Shown here in pieces: positions 8,295 through 16,903 of a DNA stretch of 64,000 nt. The stretch is from positions 1-64,000 of the forward strand of contig NZ_CP040823.1 in NCBI RefSeq assembly GCF_005887635.2, given 5' to 3'. Below the pieces are notes generated by a model. It made no database searches. It was not told the origin of the DNA and worked only from the letters and a program-made list of their open reading frames with translations. Every line of letters begins with the position of its first letter. The stretch's first letter is position 1. This DNA is from Paroceanicella profunda (GTDB lineage Bacteria > Pseudomonadota > Alphaproteobacteria > Rhodobacterales > Rhodobacteraceae). The position numbers and the translations under genes are program-made.

Positions 8295-9249
8295 CCACGG
8301 GCACGCGCCTATCGATCCGAATTCTGGGGACCGGCGGGTTGCCATCGCCATCTGGGCAAACGGGCTACTTACCGTTGCGCAAGTCGTCGGGGGCATATTC
8401 TCGGGCAGTCTGGCACTGATCGCCGATGCGCTGCACAACTTTTCCGATATGGCCTCGCTTGTCATTGCCTTCGCCGCACGCAAGATCGCGCGCCGCCCGG
8501 CCGATGAACGCATGACCTTCGGCTATGGCCGGGTCGAAATCGTGGCGGCCCTGATCAACTACACCACCCTCATCGTGATCGGCTTCTATCTGATCTACGA
8601 AGGTGGCATGCGCATGATTGATCCACCCGAAGTCATGGGGTGGACCGTCGTCATTCTCGGTGGAATTGCGCTTGTGGTCGACACGCTGACCGCAATGCTG
8701 ACCTATTCGATGCAGAAGGGCAGCGTGAACATCCGCGCGCTTTTCCTGCATAACCTGTCGGACGCGCTTGCTTCGGTCGCGGTTATCGTCGGTGGGTCGC
8801 TGATCATCCTTTACGACATGCGTTGGGTCGATCCTGCCATCACCATCGGCATCGCGATCTACATCCTGTATCTGTCTTTCACTGAAATAGGCGGCCCAAT
8901 CCGAACCCTGATGCTCGGGAGCCCGCCGGACATCGACAACGAGGCCGTCGTCGAAGCGATGCGGAAAGTCGAAGGCGTCGCCGACGTCCACTACGTCCAT
9001 CTCTGGCAAATGCAAGAGCACGAGGCTGCGCTCGACTGCCATGTCGTCGTGGCAGCCGAGGGCTGGTCGAAGATCGAAGAGATCAAGAGCGCGATCAAGA
9101 AGCGGCTGAAGGAAGAGTTCGGCATCAGCCATTCCAGTCTCGAATTTGAGCATGAGGATCGCGCTCATCAGAACGCCGATCTCTACGGTCACGGCAACGC
9201 AAGTGAAAAGGAGAAGACCAATGTTCAAGGAAACGCTGACCGAGCATGA
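8284..9249 (+). CDS. czcD: CDF-family cation efflux protein (CzcD-like)
   Basis: A 321-residue CDF exporter with a His-rich N-terminus (HDHGHAP), six transmembrane segments, the zinc-site motifs ADALHNFSD (helix 2) and LHNLSDALAS (helix 5), and a C-terminal cytoplasmic domain with HVVV and HSSLEFEHED. CzcD-type proteins export zinc, cobalt or cadmium from the cytoplasm in exchange for protons. The start overlaps the transglutaminase-like gene. The last residues look less conserved and overlap the start of a broken SCO gene, so the original stop may have been altered by the event that damaged that gene. Confidence 0.92.
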   Translation: MPHDHGHAPIDPNSGDRRVAIAIWANGLLTVAQVVGGIFSGSLALIADALHNFSDMASLVIAFAARKIARRPADERMTFGYGRVEIVAALINYTTLIVIGFYLIYEGGMRMIDPPEVMGWTVVILGGIALVVDTLTAMLTYSMQKGSVNIRALFLHNLSDALASVAVIVGGSLIILYDMRWVDPAITIGIAIYILYLSFTEIGGPIRTLMLGSPPDIDNEAVVEAMRKVEGVADVHYVHLWQMQEHEAALDCHVVVAAEGWSKIEEIKSAIKKRLKEEFGISHSSLEFEHEDRAHQNADLYGHGNASEKEKTNVQGNADRA

Positions 9250-9250
9250 T

Positions 9251-9642
9251 GATGTCATCGGGCTCGTCTGCGCGATTACGCGGACCGGCATGGGCTCGAT
9301 CCGAGCAACTGGGTCATTCTGACCAAACGATCCGATCAGGCCAATGACGCGACGCGCCTTCTGGCGCGGGAATATGGGCTGGAGTTCACGATGACCGCCG
9401 ACAGCGACATGATGATGCACGGAGCGGTCACCCATGTCGTGGACATCGGCGGGCGGTTCGCTGCAAAATTCCATGGCATGGACTTCAAGAACGTGAACCT
9501 GATCCTCTATGTCAGCGAGTTGATCAACAACGCCCAGCATCGACGCCGGGAGCCCAACTGGTGGGACCGGCTGACAGGTGTGTTTCAATGGGTGTCGTCG
9601 CGACTGGCGTCAGGCTGTCCTCGACAGACGGAGTTTCCCTGA
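9251..9642 (+). pseudogene. SCO-family protein remnant (C-terminal part only)
   Basis: From about 9251 one frame reads as the C-terminal half of a SCO-like protein: LRDYADRHGLDPSNWVILT, then a DMMMHGAVTHVVD segment with the conserved His, then AAKFHGMDFKNVNLILYV. The N-terminal half with the CxxxC copper site is absent. A plausible start (ATG at 9221) opens a different frame that stops near 9320, so the gene is truncated and frame-broken. It ends where the next gene begins (9588), a typical overlap, indicating that a full SCO gene once stood here. Confidence 0.7.
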
Positions 9643-10079
9643 CAGCTCTGCGTCGGTATTTTGCGGTGATCATCCCGGCCAACTTGATCTGGGAGTTCGC
9701 GCATATGCCGCTCTACACGATCTGGAACGAGGGCACTTGGGGTGAGATTGTCTTCGCAGCCGTCCATTGCACGGGTGGCGATATCCTGATCGCCATGAGC
9801 GCGCTGATGCTTGCCCTCATGCTGTCGGGCCGGGGCTGGCCCCTGGTCGCCTCGACGCGGCGGTCTGTGACCGTCCTGACGGTGGTGTTCGGGCTCGGAT
9901 ACACGCTGTTCAGCGAATGGCTCAACATCGTGATCCGCGCGGCCTGGGCCTATTCGGACCTGATGCCGATCATTCCGATCCTCGATGCGGGCCTGTCACC
10001 TGTGTTGCAATGGATCGTGATACCGCTGGTCGCGTTCTGGTGGGTCTGGCGGCCTTTCAACAACGATCGTGATGTATGA
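9588..10079 (+). CDS. Small integral membrane protein of unknown function
   Basis: About 163 residues with four hydrophobic segments and a conserved-looking start YFAVIIPANLIWEFAHMPLYTIW. It has aromatic and charged residues at membrane edges (SEWLNIVIRAAWAY) but no catalytic motif that I recognise. It overlaps the SCO remnant at its start and the ccdA start at its end (ATGATG), so it was part of a SCO - membrane protein - CcdA unit. A role in periplasmic redox or copper handling is inferred from neighbours only. The ATG at 9588 is chosen; 9561 is also open. Confidence 0.72.
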   Translation: MGVVATGVRLSSTDGVSLTALRRYFAVIIPANLIWEFAHMPLYTIWNEGTWGEIVFAAVHCTGGDILIAMSALMLALMLSGRGWPLVASTRRSVTVLTVVFGLGYTLFSEWLNIVIRAAWAYSDLMPIIPILDAGLSPVLQWIVIPLVAFWWVWRPFNNDRDV

Positions 10080-10816
10080 TGGATATTTCCGGCATCGGCA
10101 TCTTCGCGGCCTTCCTGGCGGGTGCCATTTCGTTCCTGTCGCCCTGTGTCCTGCCACTGGTGCCTGGCTACGTCTCGTACATCGCAGGGCAACCAGATTT
10201 GCGCACGACGCGGTCGGTCGGCTTGCGGGCGCGCGCCGGGGCGCTCGGGTTGAGTGCCTGCTTTGTCCTGGGCTTTTCGACGGTCTTCGTCGCCCTCGGG
10301 GCCCGGGCCAGCGCGCTCGGATCCCTGCTGCTGACATGGCGCACCGAGCTAAACTATCTCGGCGGCGCGATCATCATTCTGTTCGGACTGGTCATGCTGG
10401 GTGTCTTTCGTCTCAATGCGTTCTCGCGCGATACCCGTTTCAATCTCGACATTCCCGGCGGTCGCCCGTTTGGGGCCTACGTGCTGGGACTGGCCTTCGC
10501 CTTTGGCTGGACACCTTGCATCGGTCCGATCCTCGGCGCAATCCTGACGCTCAGTTCGACCTCCGGCGGCATGTCGGACGGCATCTGGCTGCTGTCGATC
10601 TATTCCGCTGGACTGGGGGTGCCTTTCCTGCTGGCCGCGCTCTTCACCGACGCCATCGCCGCGCGGGTAAGGCAGATCGGCAAAGCCGGTCGCTGGCTCT
10701 ACAAGGGCGCGGGTGTTGCCATGATCATCATGGGAGTTGCCATCATGACCGGGCAATTGTCACGGTTTGCCTATTGGCTGCTGGGGACGTTTCCCTTTCT
10801 CGCGACGATCGGGTGA
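10076..10816 (+). CDS. ccdA: Cytochrome c biogenesis protein CcdA
   Basis: A 246-residue inner-membrane protein with six transmembrane segments. The two redox-active cysteines appear as FLSPCVLPLVPGY (helix 1) and GWTPCIGPILG (helix 4), as in CcdA/DsbD-gamma. CcdA moves reducing equivalents from cytoplasmic thioredoxin to periplasmic thiol proteins such as SCO or CcmG. The start overlaps the preceding membrane protein. In this island it would oppose the DsbA-DsbB pair, giving both oxidising and reducing branches. Confidence 0.93.
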   Translation: MMDISGIGIFAAFLAGAISFLSPCVLPLVPGYVSYIAGQPDLRTTRSVGLRARAGALGLSACFVLGFSTVFVALGARASALGSLLLTWRTELNYLGGAIIILFGLVMLGVFRLNAFSRDTRFNLDIPGGRPFGAYVLGLAFAFGWTPCIGPILGAILTLSSTSGGMSDGIWLLSIYSAGLGVPFLLAALFTDAIAARVRQIGKAGRWLYKGAGVAMIIMGVAIMTGQLSRFAYWLLGTFPFLATIG

Positions 10817-10916
10817 CGAATCTCGAACCAGCTCTAGGTGTGATGGCTGCAGTGTAGGGATTATCTCCGCCAATCAATGTCATCCACGCCGCGCCTCTGT
10901 AGAGGTCGCGGTGCCG

Positions 10917-11681
10917 TCAGCCGATCAGGTAGACCCGGATCGGCATCCAGATACCCATGACCATCATCATCAGGTTCTCGGTGAGCGAGACAAAACCGAG
11001 CGGCACCTTGCTGTCGCCCCCGACGCAGGCGCATTTCAGCTCGCGCTTGTCGATATAGACCGCCTTGAAGACCGAAACCGCGCCGACGGTGCCGATGAAC
11101 AAGGCCACGGGTGCCGACAGCCAGGTGAGCGCCCCTGCGACCATGAGGATACCGGCGAAGGCCTCTCCGAAGGGATAGAGATAGCCGTAGCGCACCCAGC
11201 GGTGCGCCAGCAGGTCGTAATTTAGGAACATGGTCGAAAAGCTTTCGACATCCTGAAGTTTCTGCACTGCAAGCAAGCACATCGAGATCGAGATGAACCA
11301 TTCCAGCGCGCGCAGGCTGAGGATGGTTCCAAAGCTGTACCATGACAAGCCGAGCGCCATCAAAAACGCGACGGCAAAGATCGCGATCACCGGTTGATAG
11401 GAGGTGTCCGAGCGTTCGCTTTCCGGTGCGTCAAGGCCGAAATGGACCCGCAGATCGTCATAGCCGCCGATGCGCTTGTCGCCGATCCAGGTCTGCGGCG
11501 TGGTCTCGACCCCGTGATTTTCCATGAAAGCATCAGTTTCCTCGCGTGTCGTCAGGTGGTGATCCTCGACCTCGTACCCTTCCCGTTCGAGCAGGTCTTT
11601 GGACTTGAGACCATAAGGGCAAAGGTGATCCAGCATGACCATCCGGTAGAGTTGGGCTGTTTTCGATGCGTCTTTCGGCAT
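10917..11681 (-). CDS. Glutaredoxin-MauE/DoxX-like membrane fusion protein
   Basis: A 254-residue two-domain protein. Residues 1-85 form a glutaredoxin-like fold with an active site LCPYG and the cis-Pro segment ETTPQTWIGDKRIGGYDDL. Residues 100-254 carry four hydrophobic segments of the MauE/DoxX type, with a CACVGG motif near the end. GGAGGAAACACC directly precedes the ATG at 11681; an upstream open start lacks such a signal. The domain order suggests a cytoplasmic thiol carrier tethered to a membrane electron-transfer module. It follows the DUF305 gene with a 22-base gap, so the two are one unit in the copper block. Substrate unknown. Confidence 0.85.
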   Translation of the reverse strand: MPKDASKTAQLYRMVMLDHLCPYGLKSKDLLEREGYEVEDHHLTTREETDAFMENHGVETTPQTWIGDKRIGGYDDLRVHFGLDAPESERSDTSYQPVIAIFAVAFLMALGLSWYSFGTILSLRALEWFISISMCLLAVQKLQDVESFSTMFLNYDLLAHRWVRYGYLYPFGEAFAGILMVAGALTWLSAPVALFIGTVGAVSVFKAVYIDKRELKCACVGGDSKVPLGFVSLTENLMMMVMGIWMPIRVYLIG

Positions 11682-11703
11682 GGTGTTTCCTCCAGTTTCT
11701 GGT

Positions 11704-12576
11704 TCAGGCACCGCAACCGTAATGTCCGCGATACCCTGCACGCAGACCGGGCCCAAGTTCGAGAACGAGATCGGCGTCCTGCATTTCGCCACTATTTGCG
11801 GCCAATGTGCCGGTTCCGCTCGGCGCGCTCAACGCCACTGTCATGCCTTCCTTGCCCCAAGTGCTTCCGGCGTCGCCAGCCTCCAGCCGCACCAGATCGC
11901 CGCTGATCTTGGCGAGAGCTACACTCCCACCGTCGATGCGGCCCACCGCCAGCGCAGGCCTGCTTGTGGTGGTGTAGGTGAACGTGCACGCCGCGCCGTC
12001 CGGGAAGAGTTGTGCGATGTCCTCCCGGGTCAGGAATTCAAGATCGAGAATGGTGATCTCCGCCGTGGACAGCGCCTCGTCAAGGCTCACGATCTGCGCC
12101 GGTCCGCTTTCTGACTGTGCCGGACTGTCACCATTGGCGTCGATATCGTTCACCAGATAACGCATCTCGGCGATTTCCTTGTCCTGCGCATAGATGATCT
12201 CATCCGCCAACTTGCGCACGCGCGGGTCCGAGATATCGGCGCGGCTGGAGGTCATGATCGCGATCGAGTGGTGCGGGATCATTGCCCGCATGTAGCTGGT
12301 GTCGCCCACCGTCACCTGGCTGCGGACCAGCCAGAGCGAGGCGGCAAAGACCACAGCGGCACCGATGAAGATGGCGGCGTTAGCCGTCTTGCTGGAATAC
12401 ATCGACAGCATGAAGCCCAGCATGATGATCGCCATGGTGGCACCCATCAGGAGAGCCATGTAGACCCGCGTTTCCGACCAGAACACATGCGTCCAGAGGT
12501 AGGTATTGAGATACATCAGACCGAACATGACGACGGTAGATGTCGCGATCATCGCGAAAAAGCGGCCATATGACAT
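11704..12576 (-). CDS. DUF305 membrane-anchored protein
   Basis: A 290-residue protein with three N-terminal transmembrane segments followed by a DUF305 (ferritin-like) helix pair containing MRAMIPHHSIAIM and EMRYLVNDI. The C-terminal third is less conserved and ends GHYGCGA. DUF305 proteins are frequent in copper-resistance islands, where their Met/His-rich helices are suspected to bind copper; the activity is not proven. It is probably driven by a CueR-like element near 12620-12640 and is followed by the glutaredoxin-MauE gene. Confidence 0.86.
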   Translation of the reverse strand: MSYGRFFAMIATSTVVMFGLMYLNTYLWTHVFWSETRVYMALLMGATMAIIMLGFMLSMYSSKTANAAIFIGAAVVFAASLWLVRSQVTVGDTSYMRAMIPHHSIAIMTSSRADISDPRVRKLADEIIYAQDKEIAEMRYLVNDIDANGDSPAQSESGPAQIVSLDEALSTAEITILDLEFLTREDIAQLFPDGAACTFTYTTTSRPALAVGRIDGGSVALAKISGDLVRLEAGDAGSTWGKEGMTVALSAPSGTGTLAANSGEMQDADLVLELGPGLRAGYRGHYGCGA

Positions 12577-12619
12577 GAAGTTGTCCTCTCTCGAAATCGT
12601 GAAGTATAGAGGTAGAACA

Positions 12620-12640
12620 ACTTTCCCGCGCTGGAATGTT
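12620..12640 (-). promoter_or_regulatory. Possible CueR-like operator upstream of the DUF305 gene
   Basis: The core CTTTCCCGCGCTGGAATG contains the TTCC...GGAA arms seen in the copA operators, and a near copy (CCTTCCCGCGCTGTAAGC) occurs at 16132 before another copper gene. A good -35/-10 pair is not evident, so this is a weak call. Confidence 0.4.
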
Positions 12641-12699
12641 CCGAAAAAGCTGCAGCCAGTCGCACCTTATGGGTGGCGCTGCCCGCTGCGGGACATATC

Positions 12700-13119
12700 T
12701 TAATCCGCTGCCCTGGCGGTCCGGGTCTTATCCTCTTCCATAGCCAGATCTGCGAGAATCGGACAATCAGGCCTGTGATCGCCAGCGCAGGCATCGACAA
12801 GGTGCGACAGCGTCGCGCGCATCTCGGTCAGTTCTGCGATTTTCCGGTCGATCCGGTCGAGGTGTTCTTCGGCGATCTGCTTGACCTCGGCGCTGGCGCG
12901 GTCGGTGTCGGCATAGAGTTTCAGCAGGCTCCGGCAGTCCTCGATGGTGAAGCCCAAGGCGCGCGCCCGGCCGAGAAACGCCAGCTTGTGGACGTCGCTC
13001 TGCCGAAAGCTGCGATAACCGTTGGCACTGCGCAGCGGCTCGACCAGCCCGATGTCCTCGTAGTAGCGAATGGTCTTCGCGGGAAGGCCGGACATGTCGG
13101 CCACGTCTCCGATGTTCAT
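12700..13119 (-). CDS. cueR: Copper-responsive MerR regulator CueR/HmrR
   Basis: A 139-residue MerR protein beginning MNIGDVADMSGLPAKTIRYYE, with a dimerisation helix and the copper(I)-binding loop CAGDHRPDC (a C-x7-C loop), followed by a short C-terminal tail. This loop length is characteristic of CueR/HmrR sensors of monovalent copper, silver or gold. It lies 20 bases downstream of copA on the same strand, so it is co-transcribed and autoregulated through the copA promoter. Dyads of CueR type occur before copA, copZ and the second ATPase. Confidence 0.94.
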   Translation of the reverse strand: MNIGDVADMSGLPAKTIRYYEDIGLVEPLRSANGYRSFRQSDVHKLAFLGRARALGFTIEDCRSLLKLYADTDRASAEVKQIAEEHLDRIDRKIAELTEMRATLSHLVDACAGDHRPDCPILADLAMEEDKTRTARAAD

Positions 13120-13138
13120 GATAGTTTCCTCCTTGAGC

Positions 13139-15646
13139 TTATTCAGCCGGGACTGGTGACAGGTTGGCGGCAGAGCCGGGTTGCGCCTGTTCCTGCATCG
13201 CCGGGCGGACGCGGCGCAGGCGCAGCGCGTTCGTCAGTACGAAGACCGAGCTGAGCGCCATTGCCCCAGCCGCCAGCACCGGCGACAGCAGCAGGCCCGA
13301 CACCGGGTAGAGCAGCCCCGCCGCCACCGGAATGAGGGCCACGTTATAGCCGAAGGCCCAGAACAGGTTCTGGCGGATGTTGCGCATCGTACGCCGCGAC
13401 ACTTCCAGCGCGTTGACCACGCCGCGCAAATCGCCCGACATTAGCACCACATCGGCGGATTCGATGGCGACGTCGGTGCCGGTGCCAATGCTGATGCCCA
13501 CGTCCGCATGAGCAAGCGCGGGCGCATCGTTGATGCCGTCGCCTACAAAGGCGATGTGCTGGCTCGGGCCGCGCAGATCGTCCAATGCCGCCACCTTGCC
13601 ATCGGGCAGCACGCCCGCGATCACATGGTCGATGCCGGTCTCGCGGCCGATGGCCTCTGCCGTCTCTCGCTTGTCGCCGGTGATCATGGCGACCTTCAGG
13701 CCCAGATCGTGCAACGCCCGGATGGCCGCCGCGCTGGACGGCTTTACCGGATCGGCCACGGCGATGACGGCGGCCACCCGCCCGTCGATGGCGGCATAAA
13801 GCGCGGTGCGGCCCTGTTCAGCCAGGCGGCGCTCGGCGTCGGCCAACGCGCCGATGTCCACCCCTTCGCGCGTCATCAGACGGTCGGCCCCCACCAGCAC
13901 GTCGCGGCCTGCGACCTCGGCCCGGACACCGTGGCCCGTGATGGAGGTGAAGTTCCGCGCGTCGTGTCGAGTGACCGTCTCGGCTTCCGCCGCCCGCAGA
14001 ATGGCCTCGGCGATAGGGTGTTCCGACTGCGCCTCGACCGCCGCGACCAGGGCCAGCACCTCGGCCCGTTCAAAGCCGTCGGCCAGCACCAGATCGGTCA
14101 GTTCGGGGCGCCCTTCGGTCACCGTGCCGGTCTTGTCCAGCGCCACCACATCCACTGTCGAAAGCTGTTGCAGCGCATCGCCCTTGCGGAACAGCACGCC
14201 CATTTCAGCGGCACGGCCGGTGCCGACCATGATCGAGGTCGGCGTGGCCAGCCCCATCGCGCAAGGGCATGCGATGATCAGCACGGATACACCCGCAACG
14301 AGGGCATAGGACAGGGCGGGCGAGGGGCCGACCAGCAGCCAGACGATAACCGTAAGCAGCGCCAGCGCCATGACCGCCGGCACGAACAACAGGGTGATCC
14401 GGTCGACCAGCCCCTGGATCGGCAGCTTGGCGCTCTGCGCCTCTTCGACCATGCGGATGATTTGCGCCAGCGTCGTATCCGCTCCCACGCGTGTCGCACG
14501 GAACTGGAAGGCACCGGAACCGTTGACGGTCCCGCCGGTGACGGGATCGCCCACCAACTTGGCGACAGGCACCGGCTCGCCGGTGATCATGCTCTCATCG
14601 ACGCGGGCGCTGCCTTCGGTCACTTCACCGTCCACGGCAATCCGCTCTCCGGGGCGCACGAGCAGGATGTCGCCCGCGGCGATGCGCTCGATGGCCACGT
14701 CCTCAGGCTCTCCGTCCACCAGCACGCGGGCGGTCTTGGCCTGAAGGCCCAGCAGCTTCTGGATCGCTGCGCCGGTGCGGCCCTTGGCGCGCGCCTCCAG
14801 CCACCGGCCCAGCAGGATTAGCACGATGATGACCGCCGCCGCCTCGAAATAGACGGCACGCGACCGTTCGGGCAGCAGCGCGGGCGCGAATAGCGCCACG
14901 AGAGAATAGAGATAGGCGGCAGAAGTGCCGACCGCGACAAGGCTGTTCATGTCCGGCGCACGCTTGAGCAGGGCTGGAAACCCGCGCGTGTAGAAGCTGC
15001 GCCCCGGCCAGAGCAGAACCACCGTGGTCAGGACGAACTGGATCAGCCAGCTTGCTCGATGGCCGATCGTGTCGCCGATCAGACCATGCATGCCGGGGAT
15101 CAGATGCGCGCCCATTTCCAGCAGAAACACCGGCAGGGTGAGGGCCGCCGCCAGGGCGGTCCTGCGGGCCAGCATCCGCGCCTCTTCATCCTTCCGGACA
15201 CTCGTGTCTTCCGCCTCTCTGTCCTGCGGCAAGGTCGCGGGATAGCCTGCGTCACCCGCCGCCTTCAGCAGGTCTGCAACCGCAACCGCGCCTTCGAGAT
15301 ACGTTACCGTCGCAGTTTCCGAGGCCAGATTGACGTTCACGGCCAGCACGCCTGGCATCGCCGCCAAAGCCTTGTCCACCCGACCGACGCAGGACGCGCA
15401 GGACATGGAGGCCACGTTCAGGCGAGTGCTCTGCTTACGGGCCGGATAGCCAATCTCTTCCAGCTTTTCGACGATGTTCGAAATGCGCTCTGGCGCGTCG
15501 ATCTGCGCCTGAGCGGTTTCGCTGGCGAGGTTGACTCGAACGTCGCTGACGCCCGGCAGGCCGGAAAGCCCACGCTCCACCCGCCCGACGCAAGAGGCGC
15601 AGGACATGTTCTGCAGGGAAAGTCGAAGGGTATGCGAATCCGACAT
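13139..15646 (-). CDS. copA: Copper(I)-exporting P1B-type ATPase CopA
   Basis: An 835-residue P1B ATPase. It has two N-terminal heavy-metal-associated domains ([11 protein letters not shown] near residue 15, [11 protein letters not shown] near 82), eight transmembrane helices with the CPC metal site ([10 protein letters not shown]), the phosphorylation loop [13 protein letters not shown], and the hinge [10 protein letters not shown]. It pumps Cu(I) from the cytoplasm to the periplasm. The ATG at 15646 lies about 30 bases from a CueR-type promoter. It is the leading gene of the copA-cueR unit and shares its upstream region with divergent copZ. Confidence 0.97.
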   Translation of the reverse strand: MSDSHTLRLSLQNMSCASCVGRVERGLSGLPGVSDVRVNLASETAQAQIDAPERISNIVEKLEEIGYPARKQSTRLNVASMSCASCVGRVDKALAAMPGVLAVNVNLASETATVTYLEGAVAVADLLKAAGDAGYPATLPQDREAEDTSVRKDEEARMLARRTALAAALTLPVFLLEMGAHLIPGMHGLIGDTIGHRASWLIQFVLTTVVLLWPGRSFYTRGFPALLKRAPDMNSLVAVGTSAAYLYSLVALFAPALLPERSRAVYFEAAAVIIVLILLGRWLEARAKGRTGAAIQKLLGLQAKTARVLVDGEPEDVAIERIAAGDILLVRPGERIAVDGEVTEGSARVDESMITGEPVPVAKLVGDPVTGGTVNGSGAFQFRATRVGADTTLAQIIRMVEEAQSAKLPIQGLVDRITLLFVPAVMALALLTVIVWLLVGPSPALSYALVAGVSVLIIACPCAMGLATPTSIMVGTGRAAEMGVLFRKGDALQQLSTVDVVALDKTGTVTEGRPELTDLVLADGFERAEVLALVAAVEAQSEHPIAEAILRAAEAETVTRHDARNFTSITGHGVRAEVAGRDVLVGADRLMTREGVDIGALADAERRLAEQGRTALYAAIDGRVAAVIAVADPVKPSSAAAIRALHDLGLKVAMITGDKRETAEAIGRETGIDHVIAGVLPDGKVAALDDLRGPSQHIAFVGDGINDAPALAHADVGISIGTGTDVAIESADVVLMSGDLRGVVNALEVSRRTMRNIRQNLFWAFGYNVALIPVAAGLLYPVSGLLLSPVLAAGAMALSSVFVLTNALRLRRVRPAMQEQAQPGSAANLSPVPAE

Positions 15647-15674
15647 GGGTGACTCCTGATCCTGGTCCTCCGAG

Positions 15675-15704
15675 AGATAAGGGTTCCATTCGCTGGAAGG
15701 TCAA
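15675..15704 (-). promoter_or_regulatory. CueR-type promoter/operator of copA
   Basis: On the minus strand TTGACC (15704-15699) is followed by the dyad TTCCA-GCGAA-TGGAA (15698-15684) and a TTATCT/TATCTC -10 box after 18-19 bases. This is the standard CueR promoter layout. Confidence 0.82.
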
Positions 15705-15732
15705 CAGATGCATCGAGGAATTTTTTCGGGCA

Positions 15733-15763
15733 TTGACCTTCCCATAGGGGGACGGCCTAGATG
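15733..15763 (+). promoter_or_regulatory. CueR-type promoter of copZ
   Basis: TTGACC at 15733-15738, an imperfect dyad CTTCCC-ATAG-GGGGAC within a 19-base spacer, and TAGATG at 15758-15763 match a CueR-controlled promoter reading toward copZ. Confidence 0.72.
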
Positions 15764-15786
15764 GCAGCAGTAAGAAGGAGATCGTG

Positions 15787-15987
15787 ATGATCAGGTTCAG
15801 CGTGCCGGACATGAACTGCGGACATTGCACCGCGTCGATAGAGAAGGCCATTGTGACGATAGACCCACACGCGACTGTCACCTGTGACCTGACTGCGCGT
15901 TCCGTCGAGGTAGATAGCGCATTGGATGAAAGCGCTCTGAAGGCAGCGATTCACGATGCGGGCTACGGATCGCAAAGACTGAGTTAG
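15787..15987 (+). CDS. copZ: Heavy-metal-associated domain copper chaperone CopZ
   Basis: A 66-residue single HMA domain. The metal motif reads DMNCGHCTASIEKA (Cys-x-x-Cys), with the typical beta-alpha-beta-beta-alpha-beta length and the conserved ending DAGYGSQ. It would carry Cu(I) in the cytoplasm to CopA. AAGGAG sits at a suitable distance upstream; tandem ATGs at 15784 and 15787 make the exact start ambiguous by one residue. It is divergent from copA and has its own CueR-type promoter. Confidence 0.93.
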   Translation: MIRFSVPDMNCGHCTASIEKAIVTIDPHATVTCDLTARSVEVDSALDESALKAAIHDAGYGSQRLS

Positions 15988-16130
15988 TCCCGGCACTTCC
16001 AGTCATTACTGAAGTACTCACTACCATTTTCGCGTCTTCTGTCTGACTGGTGAACGTTGCTATGTATCTATTGCGCAACAGTTTTGAGCGCTCGCAGCGA
16101 GAATTCGCCTGCCTCGCTAGAATGTGCCAA

Positions 16131-16166
16131 ACCTTCCCGCGCTGTAAGCGTTGACTAATTTGTCAA
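16131..16166 (+). promoter_or_regulatory. Possible copper-responsive element before the copper-efflux block
   Basis: ACCTTCCCGCGCTGTAAGCG (16131-16150) resembles the CueR-like element at 12620. It is followed by TTGACTAATTTGTCAA (16151-16166), a short near-palindrome. Both lie just upstream of the exported protein gene at 16186. The assignment is by similarity only. Confidence 0.4.
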
Positions 16167-16185
16167 AACGTCCAAGTTTCCGTTC

Positions 16186-16608
16186 ATGAGAATGCGTGTC
16201 GCCACTTCGGTATGGGTGAAATTCCTCACTTGCTTCGCTTTTGCGTTGGCATTGGTTCTGTCTCCACCTTCTGCGGCACACGCGGCCTCGGGAATGCATG
16301 ATGGTCAGCATTCTGGATCGATCAGCGCCCTTCTCAGCGAACCGACAGTTGGTCAGGGAACTGATATCCACGCCGACCACATGAAACACCCGGCGACAGT
16401 TGACGTGGATGACATATCCTCCGACATTGGTGAAACAGAGCATCAATCAACTCAGTGTTGTAACGGAATATGCATTTCTGTCGTCATTCCAGACGCAGAC
16501 TTGGTATTCCCGGATCCTATTGCTGCGAAAAAATATATGATCCTGAGCGGTCAGACGCATTCCGTCGAAACAGCAGGGTTTTTTCGGCCCCCTCGATTCC
16601 TGATCTGA
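16186..16608 (+). CDS. Exported His/Met-containing protein of the copper block
   Basis: A 140-residue protein with a signal peptide (cleavage after AHA, about residue 32). The mature part has clustered His and Met residues (GMHDGQHSG, DIHADHMKHP), a CCNGIC cysteine motif, and a C-terminus FFRPPRFLI. The RPPR-type ending and small size recall little-known proteins that accompany copper oxidases, but I cannot assign a family with certainty. It precedes the lipoprotein, outer-membrane factor and multicopper oxidase genes and likely binds copper in the periplasm (inference). Confidence 0.7.
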   Translation: MRMRVATSVWVKFLTCFAFALALVLSPPSAAHAASGMHDGQHSGSISALLSEPTVGQGTDIHADHMKHPATVDVDDISSDIGETEHQSTQCCNGICISVVIPDADLVFPDPIAAKKYMILSGQTHSVETAGFFRPPRFLI

Positions 16609-16681
16609 ACCGGCGCCCAAATCGGGTGTGAGCCTTGCGCAGAGTCTGCGTGAGACAACGTTCACCAATCAGGTTACTTTC

Positions 16682-16903
16682 ATGAAAATTCATCTACTTA
16701 TGGGGGCTTCGGCCCTCGGGCTTGGCGCATGCGCCTATGAGCCCACCCCGTTGCCGTCCGTCGCGACCCAACAGGCCGTCGCCAACACGGCAGTTTCATC
16801 GCCGATCAGCTATCAGGACCCCTTGGCGGGCTACACCTATCGCGGCCCTACAGGTCCCCGCGACTGGCGTTCCGTCAATCAAGAACAGACGGAGGGCAAC
16901 TGA
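16682..16903 (+). CDS. Small lipoprotein upstream of the outer-membrane factor
   Basis: A 73-residue lipoprotein with signal sequence and lipobox LGAC (Cys at about residue 17). The mature part is Pro-rich and ends in GYTYRGPTGPRDWRSVNQEQ. The ATG at 16682 is chosen over an upstream open start because it begins the signal peptide directly. The stop overlaps the start of the TolC-like gene (TGATG), so the two are translationally coupled. Its role is unknown, possibly as a partner of the efflux channel. Confidence 0.75.
   Translation: MKIHLLMGASALGLGACAYEPTPLPSVATQQAVANTAVSSPISYQDPLAGYTYRGPTGPRDWRSVNQEQTEGN

Noticed and set aside
16151..16166. TTGACTAATTTGTCAA as an independent operator
   Set aside because: The arms are only five bases with central mismatches; it is kept as part of the weak regulatory region before 16186 rather than as a site of its own.
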